Positions 1 through 5,863 of a stretch of 5,863 nucleotides of DNA are shown piece by piece. The notes beneath the pieces are model-generated. The model made no database searches, was not told the DNA's origin, and saw nothing but the letters and a program-made list of their open reading frames with translations. The stretch lies in assembly GCA_007128525.1 (NCBI GenBank), contig SKXG01000400.1:1-5863 (forward strand), given 5' to 3'. Origin of the DNA: Pseudomonadales bacterium (GTDB lineage: Bacteria; Pseudomonadota; Gammaproteobacteria; Pseudomonadales; Azotimanducaceae). Positions within the stretch are counted from its first letter, which is position 1, and each line of letters begins with the position of its first letter. The position numbers were made by a program, and so were the translations under genes.

Positions 1-503
1 CAGGCTGTTATCGCAATGGCCCCACCGACGAAGATCAGCCAGGTTGCCGGATCCGACTGCCCGGCACCGAGCAGCGCCAGTGTCAGGCCAAACAAGAGGC
101 CCGGCAGCCCGGCAGTAAGCAAGTGCAGCGGCGTATTCTGACGCCCAATGTCAAAGCAGGCCGCCAGAATCAAGCCGAAGAAAAAGGCCCAGATGACGAC
201 GGGCATGGTTGCCAGCAGGTATTGCAGCACCTGCGCCAGCAACAGCACGCTGCACAGCATGCCCAGGCCCAGCACCAGCAGAAAACTCAGATTGAGACGC
301 TGCCAGAAAGCTCGTGGACCTTCCTGCCACAGCACAGGCAGCTGACCGGGATGCAGCCCGGCCAGGGTGCGCAGCAGTTCAGGGTAGATGCCAGTGATGA
401 AAGCAATGGTGCCACCGGAGACGCCGGGAATGATCTCCGCAACCCCCATGGCCACACCCTTGATATACAGAAGCAGCCATTGCCGGATACCCAGGCGGGA
501 CAT
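1..503 (-). CDS. popT: DUF368 family membrane protein (PopT-type undecaprenyl-phosphate translocase), 3' end outside window
   Basis: The first 167 residues are visible; the frame stays open to the window edge. Residues 15-36 carry the DUF368 signature: a Lys-Gly-Val-Ala-Met-Gly run followed by IIPGVSGGTIAFITGIY (24-40). Strongly hydrophobic stretches near 72-93, 96-117 and 128-147 look like membrane segments. The last visible residues, FVGGAIAITA, match the lead-in to the second P-G-x-S-G half-repeat of the family, so roughly the N-terminal half is present. DUF368 proteins were shown in 2023 to transport undecaprenyl phosphate back across the inner membrane for reuse in peptidoglycan and other envelope glycans; that role here is inferred from the family. 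The start is the ATG at 501-503, which shares its A with the pcm TAA stop (TAATG), indicating translational coupling. Odd point: Glu23 stands where I recall an Asp being usual before the I-I-P-G motif. The family call is secure; the gene symbol is by family only. Confidence 0.88.
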   Translation of the reverse strand, partial: MSRLGIRQWLLLYIKGVAMGVAEIIPGVSGGTIAFITGIYPELLRTLAGLHPGQLPVLWQEGPRAFWQRLNLSFLLVLGLGMLCSVLLLAQVLQYLLATMPVVIWAFFFGLILAACFDIGRQNTPLHLLTAGLPGLLFGLTLALLGAGQSDPATWLIFVGGAIAITA

Positions 504-1168
504 TACTCCACCGTGCCGCTGAGCAGAGGCACGAAACGGACCGATTCAATCGCCGTCTCCTCGAAGCCATCGTCCGTCCGGTCAATCACCAGCAACTGCT
601 GAATGGACTCCTCACCAACGGGTACCACCATCCGTCCGCCTACGGCCAGCTGCTCCTTCAACGCTTCCGGCACCACCCGCGCAGCCGCCGTAACCAGAAT
701 GCCATCGAATGGCGCCTGCTCCGGCCAGCCCAGGCTGCCATCAGACAGTTTGATGTGCACATTACGGATCTTCATGGCCCGCAAGCGCTCACGAGCACGA
801 TCGATAAGCGGTGCAATGCGCTCGACGGAGTACAATCGCCGTACCAGGGTCGCGAGCACGGCAGTCTGGTAGCCAGACCCGGTGCCGACTTCCAGCACCC
901 GCTCGCGTGGCACGTTAAGCAAGGTCTGCGTCATCAGCGCCACGATGAACGGCTGCGAGATGGTCTGGCCATTGCCAATGGGCAATGCCGTATCTTCGTA
1001 GGCACGCTGAGCCAGCGCCTCATCAACAAAAATATGCCGTGGCACCTTGCCGATGACCGTCAGCACGGTTTCATCATGAATGCCCTTCTCGCGCAGACGA
1101 TCGACAAGCCGATTTCTGGTGCGTTGTGAGGTCATGCCGATACCGACCAGGTCGAAACCACCACTCAT
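503..1168 (-). CDS. pcm: Protein-L-isoaspartate O-methyltransferase
   Basis: Transfers a methyl group from S-adenosylmethionine to L-isoaspartyl residues in damaged cytoplasmic proteins, starting their repair to aspartate. With the chosen start it is 221 residues, close to the family's roughly 210. Visible landmarks are the [15 protein letters not shown]-terminus (12-25), the family motif [12 protein letters not shown] (62-73), the AdoMet-binding loop [12 protein letters not shown] (92-103), the following SVERI (114-118), and the C-terminal RFVPLL (211-216). The frame is open up to 1273, inside truD, but residues from that extension do not look like the family, whereas the Gly-Ile-Gly-Met-Thr-Ser stretch does. 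ATG at 1166-1168 and ATG at 1172-1174 both lie behind GGGAG (1179-1183) at 10 and 4 bases; I favour the former weakly. It follows truD after a 61-base spacer and overlaps the DUF368 gene by one base. In many relatives surE sits just upstream of pcm; here it does not. Confidence 0.95.
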   Translation of the reverse strand: MSGGFDLVGIGMTSQRTRNRLVDRLREKGIHDETVLTVIGKVPRHIFVDEALAQRAYEDTALPIGNGQTISQPFIVALMTQTLLNVPRERVLEVGTGSGYQTAVLATLVRRLYSVERIAPLIDRARERLRAMKIRNVHIKLSDGSLGWPEQAPFDGILVTAAARVVPEALKEQLAVGGRMVVPVGEESIQQLLVIDRTDDGFEETAIESVRFVPLLSGTVE

Positions 1169-1178
1169 TGACATCCAG

Positions 1179-1183
1179 CTCCC
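1179..1183 (-). promoter_or_regulatory. Likely ribosome binding site of pcm
   Basis: The minus strand reads GGGAG here, 10 bases before the ATG at 1166-1168 and 4 bases before the ATG at 1172-1174. It supports a start downstream of truD rather than the overlapping start at 1273. The spacing does not cleanly choose between the two ATGs. A second purine-rich stretch, GGTGGAG at 1192-1198, lies further upstream but has no usable in-frame start behind it. Confidence 0.5.
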
Positions 1184-1229
1184 AACATTTACTCCACCAA
1201 GCCGGTTTTGCACATCGCCTGGCCAGCTC

Positions 1230-2201
1230 TCATTCTGCAGGACTTCGCGCATCACTGAAGTCACCCAGTTCACGCAGCACCGCCGTCGCGAACTCGCCAG
1301 TGCCCAGCGTGAAGCCCAGCAACAGCTCAGGCCCCTGAACCTGCGCCGAGAACGCCGCCGGCGCCAACACCAGTGCGCGCCGCTCCTGCTTCAGCCCTTG
1401 ATGCTCCAGGCCTTCGCGCCAAGCTGCAAAGCCAGACAGTGCCTGGGCCTCCAGTCGGGCGGCCAGCGCACTGACCGGCGCGCGTCCACGCCCCCACATG
1501 GGCCCCGTAGGCACGCCATCCAACAACACATCACCAGGCAGCGGGGCGCGCCAGTTGCCCAGTGCCACCCGGGTGCCCAGAACCTGATTGAACAACAATG
1601 AGCGGGCACTGGACAGCAGCATGCCCTTCTGGCGCCGGGCCGGCCGGCGCCCACCCTGGGTCAGCCAGGCTTCTGCCCGAATCAGGTTACTGCCATCGTG
1701 ACCAAAGCGCTGCGGCCCAAAGTAATTGGGTACGCAACACCCGGCCTGCCAGGCCAGAATACGTTGCTGCAAGCCGGCCAGATCACCCTGCAGGTCGCGA
1801 ATCCGGATCTGAAACCGGTTTCCAGTATGGTCTCCGGGGCGCAGCTTACGGTCATGCCAGTGCTGCGCAAGAATGCGAACGCCGGGCAGCTCCGGTAACG
1901 AGGGCCAGCCCTGCTCCGCCAGACCCGGCAGACGCACGCTGAACCATTGCCAGGTCAGCGCATGCCGATCCTTCTGCCCGGCAAAGGACACATCCAATGC
2001 CGGAATCCCGAAGTGACCGGCCAGCTCATCAGCCACCCAGCGTGTATTGGCACCACGCTTCTCAACCCACAGATACAGGTGTTCGCCACGACCACTGAAC
2101 GCCGGTGCCAACTGTTCCTCGACCTGGAAATCATCGGGTTCGACGCGAAACCGACCACGTACATTCAGCGGCACCCAGGCCCTGGGTTCAAAGCGCTGCA
2201 T
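1230..2201 (-). CDS. truD: tRNA pseudouridine(13) synthase
   Basis: Converts U13 to pseudouridine in tRNA(Glu)-type tRNAs, a cytoplasmic RNA modification. The protein is 323 residues, slightly shorter than the 349 of E. coli TruD. The catalytic motif [15 protein letters not shown] (72-86) carries the nucleophile Asp78, equivalent to Asp80 in E. coli. [17 protein letters not shown] (157-173) is the second TruD hallmark, and [11 protein letters not shown] (198-208) the third. The N-terminal [11 protein letters not shown] stretch (19-29) matches the family's usual opening. The start is ATG at 2199-2201: the upstream in-frame TGA at 2211-2213 is the ftsB stop and leaves only three codons between, none a better start. 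No Shine-Dalgarno sequence is visible before this ATG, so translation probably depends on ribosomes finishing ftsB. ispD and ispF, which often lie between ftsB and truD, are absent. Confidence 0.95.
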   Translation of the reverse strand: MQRFEPRAWVPLNVRGRFRVEPDDFQVEEQLAPAFSGRGEHLYLWVEKRGANTRWVADELAGHFGIPALDVSFAGQKDRHALTWQWFSVRLPGLAEQGWPSLPELPGVRILAQHWHDRKLRPGDHTGNRFQIRIRDLQGDLAGLQQRILAWQAGCCVPNYFGPQRFGHDGSNLIRAEAWLTQGGRRPARRQKGMLLSSARSLLFNQVLGTRVALGNWRAPLPGDVLLDGVPTGPMWGRGRAPVSALAARLEAQALSGFAAWREGLEHQGLKQERRALVLAPAAFSAQVQGPELLLGFTLGTGEFATAVLRELGDFSDARSPAE

Positions 2202-2210
2202 CAGCCAGCA

Positions 2211-2489
2211 TCAATGATCAACGATCAGAAAGAAAGTCTCGCCAGCTCGAACCATACCCAGCTCAGAACGTGCCCGACCTTCAATGGCCGGCAGACCCGA
2301 ATCAACACGAAATGCTGTTACCTCGGCAATCAGCTTCTCGTTTCGCAATTCAACCTGCTCAGCCTGCGCGAGCTGCTCGTCGAGTTGCGCCTGCAATGCC
2401 TGCCGCTTGAAATACCCGGATTCACCGAACCAGACCCGGTATTGCATGCTCAAAAGCAGTACGACGCCAATGATGACAAGCACTTTCAT
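2211..2489 (-). CDS. ftsB: Cell division protein FtsB
   Basis: A small bitopic inner-membrane protein of the divisome. It pairs with FtsL and FtsQ and helps activate septal peptidoglycan synthesis by FtsW/FtsI. The 92 residues show a short cytoplasmic start, one membrane segment (about 3-17), the characteristic Q-Y-R-V-W-F-G junction (16-22), a periplasmic coiled coil rich in Leu, Gln and Glu (about 29-60), and the conserved C-terminal block AIEGRARSELGMVRAGETFF (68-87). E. coli FtsB is 103 residues, so this protein is complete and merely lacks part of the variable tail. The start ATG (2487-2489) has a strong GGAGG seven bases upstream. It lies 27 bases after eno, the usual position for ftsB in Gammaproteobacteria, and 9 bases before truD. 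The family call is firm from topology, motifs and position together. Confidence 0.95.
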   Translation of the reverse strand: MKVLVIIGVVLLLSMQYRVWFGESGYFKRQALQAQLDEQLAQAEQVELRNEKLIAEVTAFRVDSGLPAIEGRARSELGMVRAGETFFLIVDH

Positions 2490-2496
2490 GATGTCG

Positions 2497-2501
2497 CCTC
2501 C
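2497..2501 (-). promoter_or_regulatory. Ribosome binding site of ftsB
   Basis: A perfect GGAGG on the minus strand, 7 bases before the ftsB ATG at 2487-2489, inside the 27-base eno-ftsB spacer. It is the strongest Shine-Dalgarno match in the window. The spacer has no room for a terminator or a full promoter, so ftsB most likely shares the eno transcript. Confidence 0.8.
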
Positions 2502-2516
2502 GCGGCGCCTGACGCC

Positions 2517-3821
<1,305 letters not shown>

Positions 3822-4658
3822 TTACCTCACTTGTTCTTCCAGATACGAGCCGGCCTTGACCACCCGATCAAGTCCCACCAGCGTCTCCAGCAGAGCCTCC
3901 ATCAGCGGCAGCGGCCAGGCATTGGGGCCATCCGACAGCGCTTCCTCAGGCTTGGGATGCGTCTCCATGAACAGGCCATCTATGCCTGCACCTACCGCGG
4001 CGCGTGCGAGCACCGGCACCATTTCGCGCTGCCCGCCGGATGCTCCGCCCAGCCCGCCCGGCATCTGCACCGAGTGCGTGGCGTCGAACACTACCGGACA
4101 GCCCGTCTCGCGCATGATAGCGAGCGAGCGCATATCCGAAACCAGATTGTTGTAACCAAAGCTGAAGCCGCGCTCACAGACCATGACCTGTTCATTGCCA
4201 GTGGCTCGCGCCTTATCAACCACGTTAGCCATCTCATGAGGCGACAGAAACTGGCCTTTCTTGATGTTCACGGGCTTGCCTTGCGAACACGCCCGCTGAA
4301 TGAAGTTCGTCTGACGACACAAAAATGCCGGCGTCTGCAGCACATCAACGACCGCGGCCACGTCTTCCAGCGGCGTATCCTCGTGAACATCGGTCAGCAC
4401 GGGTACGCCAATCTGACTGCGTACCGTCTCCAACACTTTCAAGCCGGCATCAATGCCCGGCCCGCGGTAACTGCCGAGCGAGGAGCGATTGGCCTTGTCG
4501 AAGGAGCTTTTGTAGATGAAGGCAATGCCAACGCGTTCGCAGATCTCCTTCAGTTTTCCGGCTGTGTCGAGCGCCATCGCCTCGCTCTCAATGACACAGG
4601 GCCCGGCGATCAGGAAAATCGGGCGTCGCTCACCTACCTCGAATCCGCACAACTGCAT
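3822..4658 (-). CDS. kdsA: 3-deoxy-D-manno-octulosonate 8-phosphate synthase (KDO-8-P synthase), metal-dependent type
   Basis: Condenses phosphoenolpyruvate with arabinose 5-phosphate to give KDO-8-phosphate, the precursor of the inner-core sugar KDO of lipopolysaccharide, in the cytoplasm. With the ATG at 4656-4658 the protein is 278 residues, a normal length. Motifs in order are IAGPCVIES (17-25), [12 protein letters not shown] (49-60), RGPG (65-68), LTDVHE (88-93), [11 protein letters not shown] (108-118), [11 protein letters not shown] (130-140), [19 protein letters not shown] (161-179), FDATHSVQ (191-198), SGGQRE (207-212), METHPKP (231-237) and [10 protein letters not shown] (241-250). 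Cys21, His195, Glu232 and Asp243 occupy the four metal-ligand positions known from the Aquifex enzyme (11, 185, 222, 233), each offset by exactly 10. The E. coli enzyme has Asn at the Cys position and needs no metal. A GTG at 4665-4667 would add three residues but lies inside the Shine-Dalgarno sequence. The gene is followed after 3 bases by eno. Confidence 0.97.
   Translation of the reverse strand: MQLCGFEVGERRPIFLIAGPCVIESEAMALDTAGKLKEICERVGIAFIYKSSFDKANRSSLGSYRGPGIDAGLKVLETVRSQIGVPVLTDVHEDTPLEDVAAVVDVLQTPAFLCRQTNFIQRACSQGKPVNIKKGQFLSPHEMANVVDKARATGNEQVMVCERGFSFGYNNLVSDMRSLAIMRETGCPVVFDATHSVQMPGGLGGASGGQREMVPVLARAAVGAGIDGLFMETHPKPEEALSDGPNAWPLPLMEALLETLVGLDRVVKAGSYLEEQVR
3825..3828 (-). promoter_or_regulatory. 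Ribosome binding site of eno, inside the kdsA 3' end
   Basis: GAGG on the minus strand, 6 bases before the eno ATG at 3816-3818, formed by the last two sense codons of kdsA. Ribosomes terminating on kdsA (stop TAA at 3822-3824) would lie over this site, which points to translational coupling of the two genes. Confidence 0.6.
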
Positions 4659-4662
4659 GCTA

Positions 4663-4669
4663 CTCACCT
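4663..4669 (-). promoter_or_regulatory. Ribosome binding site deciding the kdsA start
   Basis: The minus strand reads AGGTGAG, ending 4 bases before the ATG at 4656-4658. The GTG that would give a three-residue longer protein (4665-4667) is part of this motif, so the ATG is the better start. The shorter N-terminus, M-Q-L-C-G-F-E-V-G, also fits the metal-dependent KdsA proteins I recall. Confidence 0.7.
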
Positions 4670-4678
4670 GTCTGTCTT

Positions 4679-4704
4679 GGCCGGTTCGACTTGCCGGCCG
4701 AACC
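4679..4704. repeat. Two interlocked inverted repeats in the pyrG-kdsA spacer
   Basis: On the plus strand GGCCGG (4679-4684) can pair with CCGGCC (4694-4699), and GGTTCG (4683-4688) can pair with CGAACC (4699-4704). The arms alternate and overlap by one or two bases, so only one hairpin can form fully at a time; the all-GC one should be the more stable. The same holds in the RNA made from the minus strand. No T-run follows on that strand, so this is not a standard intrinsic terminator. It lies just upstream of the kdsA ribosome binding site. Any regulatory role is inference. Confidence 0.5.
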
Positions 4705-4710
4705 TGGTTA

Positions 4711-4724
4711 CGGGCCTTTGCCCG
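4711..4724 (-). other. Small GC hairpin downstream of pyrG
   Basis: The minus strand reads CGGGC-AAAG-GCCCG, a 5-bp stem with a 4-base loop, 14 bases after the pyrG stop codon. The next bases are TAACCAGG, with no U-tract, so it could pause polymerase or protect an RNA 3' end but does not look like a complete intrinsic terminator. pyrG and kdsA may therefore be cotranscribed. Confidence 0.4.
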
Positions 4725-4738
4725 AATACCGCCCCATC

Positions 4739-5863
4739 CTACTCCGACAGGGCCTGCGCCGTGGCTGCCGGAACAGCAACCGGCTTCTCATTGTGATACC
4801 GGTGGGCTGCCTCGATAAAGCCACGGAACAGCGGATGGCCATCTCTCGGCGATGAGGTGAACTCAGGGTGAAACTGGCAGGCCAGGAACCACGGATGGTC
4901 CGGCAGTTCGACCACCTCGACCAGCCCGTCATCGGAACGCCCGGACACCCGCATGCCGGACGCTTCCAGCTGCGGCACGTAATTGTCGTTGACTTCGAAA
5001 CGGTGGCGGTGGCGTTCCAGTACGACATCACGGCCATACAGCTGGCGGGCCAGTGAATCCGGCACCAGCGAACAGGCCTGCTCGCCAAGGCGCATGGTGC
5101 CGCCCAGGTCGGCATCATTGCCGCGCTGCTCGCGCTGGCCGTCGATGTTGGTCCACTCGGTGATCAGCGCAATCACCGGGTGTGGCGTATTGGGGTTGAT
5201 CTCGGTCGAATGCGCCTCATCGAGTCCGGTCACATGCCGGGCGTAGTCGATGACGGCCGCATGGAGGCCATAACAAATGCCGAGATACGGAATGCCATGC
5301 TCGCGCGCAAACTGTGCCGCCTTGATCTTGCCCTCGAATCCGCGCTGACCAAAGCCACCAGGCACCAGGACAGCATCCACGTCGGCCAGGGCGTCGAAAC
5401 CATTGGCTTCGATGTCTTCTGCGTCGATGTAGCGAATATCCACCTTGGTCCTGGTCTTGATACCGGCGTGCACCACAGCCTCGATCAGCGACTTGTAGGC
5501 ATCCAGCAGATCCAGATACTTGCCAACGATCGCGATTCGGACCCGGTGCTCGGGATTCATCTGTGCATCGACAACCTCATCCCATTCGCTCAGGTCGGCT
5601 TCACGAGCGTTCAGCCCGAACTTTTCCACCACCAATGCATCGAGCTTCTGCTCGTGCAGCATTGCCGGCACCTGATAGATGCTCGCCGCATCCTGCAAGG
5701 AAATAACGGCGCGCTCTTCAACGTTGGTAAACAGGGCAATCTTGTTGCGCGACGACTTCGGCAGACCTCGATCACTACGACAAACAAGCACATCCGGCAT
5801 GATCCCGATCGACAACAGCTCTTTTACCGAGTGCTGTGTCGGCTTGGTCTTGATTTCACCGGC
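4739..5863 (-). CDS. pyrG: CTP synthase (glutamine-hydrolysing), 5' end outside window
   Basis: Makes CTP from UTP, ATP and glutamine; the N-terminal synthase domain aminates UTP and the C-terminal class-I glutamine amidotransferase domain supplies ammonia. The visible 374 residues begin at [20 protein letters not shown], matching E. coli about position 183, where KTKPTQ (187-192) binds nucleotide. The amidotransferase domain has VPGGFG (oxyanion glycines 351-352), the nucleophile Cys379 in GICYGLH, Glu403 in STE, Arg470 in RHRHRF and the His/Glu pair of CQFHPEF. The triad is intact. Odd point: the residues after Cys are Y-G-L-H, whereas E. coli has L-G-M-Q, the stretch annotated as glutamine-binding (380-383). 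The start codon is beyond the right edge; a TTG at 5813-5815 is an internal leucine codon, since the open frame and the family sequence continue upstream of it. The protein ends with a variable tail after the domain and is followed by an 80-base spacer before kdsA. Confidence 0.97.
   Translation of the reverse strand, partial: AGEIKTKPTQHSVKELLSIGIMPDVLVCRSDRGLPKSSRNKIALFTNVEERAVISLQDAASIYQVPAMLHEQKLDALVVEKFGLNAREADLSEWDEVVDAQMNPEHRVRIAIVGKYLDLLDAYKSLIEAVVHAGIKTRTKVDIRYIDAEDIEANGFDALADVDAVLVPGGFGQRGFEGKIKAAQFAREHGIPYLGICYGLHAAVIDYARHVTGLDEAHSTEINPNTPHPVIALITEWTNIDGQREQRGNDADLGGTMRLGEQACSLVPDSLARQLYGRDVVLERHRHRFEVNDNYVPQLEASGMRVSGRSDDGLVEVVELPDHPWFLACQFHPEFTSSPRDGHPLFRGFIEAAHRYHNEKPVAVPAATAQALSE

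Noticed and set aside
1169..1273. A longer pcm starting at 1273, overlapping truD by 44 bases
   Set aside because: The extra residues do not resemble the family N-terminus, and a ribosome binding site supports starts at 1168 or 1174.
1080..1601. Plus-strand open frame of 173 codons opposite pcm and truD
   Set aside because: Arg- and Gln-rich antisense shadow of conserved coding sequence, with no supporting motif.
2490..2516. Short GC inverted repeat in the eno-ftsB spacer (GGCG and CGCC arms)
   Set aside because: It has only a 4-bp stem and overlaps the ftsB ribosome-binding region; it is within chance expectation for this base composition.
4665..4667. GTG start for kdsA
   Set aside because: It sits inside the AGGTGAG ribosome binding site of the ATG at 4656-4658, and the three extra residues are not part of the family N-terminus.
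4711..4724. Intrinsic terminator after pyrG
   Set aside because: The 5-bp hairpin is not followed by a T-run on the coding strand.
3831..4796. Plus-strand open frame of 321 codons opposite kdsA and the end of pyrG
   Set aside because: It lies wholly antisense to clearly conserved genes, has no recognisable domain, and long antisense frames are expected in GC-rich DNA.
5813..5815. TTG as the pyrG start codon
   Set aside because: The frame is open to the right edge and the residues upstream ([12 protein letters not shown]) are conserved CTP synthase sequence, so this is an internal leucine.

Overview
The window is a compact, single-strand block of housekeeping genes. All seven genes read on the minus strand, so transcription runs from high to low coordinates: pyrG (5' end outside the window), kdsA, eno, ftsB, truD, pcm, and a DUF368/PopT-type membrane protein gene (3' end outside the window). 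The longest stretch without coding is about 80 bases, between pyrG and kdsA. I see no tRNA, rRNA, insertion sequence, CRISPR array or convincing intrinsic terminator.

The order pyrG-kdsA-eno-ftsB, followed by truD and pcm, is characteristic of Gammaproteobacteria. The DNA is GC-rich. The KdsA is the metal-dependent type, close in wording to the Xanthomonas protein as I remember it, rather than the metal-independent Escherichia/Pseudomonas type. This suggests a Gammaproteobacterium outside the enteric and Pseudomonas groups, perhaps near Xanthomonadales or Chromatiales, but the genus cannot be fixed from this window.

Layout by region. 4739-5863: C-terminal two thirds of CTP synthase. 4659-4738: spacer with interlocked inverted repeats and a small hairpin. 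3822-4658: kdsA (KDO-8-phosphate synthase). 2517-3818: eno (enolase), 3 bases after kdsA. 2211-2489: ftsB (divisome). 1230-2201: truD (tRNA pseudouridine 13 synthase), 9 bases after ftsB and in the same reading frame. 503-1168: pcm (protein L-isoaspartate methyltransferase). 1-503: DUF368 gene, whose ATG overlaps the pcm stop by one base.

The first genes feed envelope building and central metabolism: PyrG makes CTP, which is used for CMP-KDO and phospholipids; KdsA makes the KDO precursor from phosphoenolpyruvate; Eno makes phosphoenolpyruvate; FtsB directs septal wall synthesis; and DUF368/PopT proteins recycle undecaprenyl phosphate. TruD and Pcm are RNA-modification and protein-repair functions that commonly travel with this cluster.

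This is mostly an ordinary region and I find no new multigene system. The points worth a second look are: (i) an altered glutamine-binding elbow in PyrG (C-Y-G-L-H where C-L-G-M-Q is usual) with the catalytic triad intact; (ii) the absence of ispD/ispF and surE from positions where many relatives carry them; (iii) an undecaprenyl-phosphate translocase-family gene translationally coupled to pcm.
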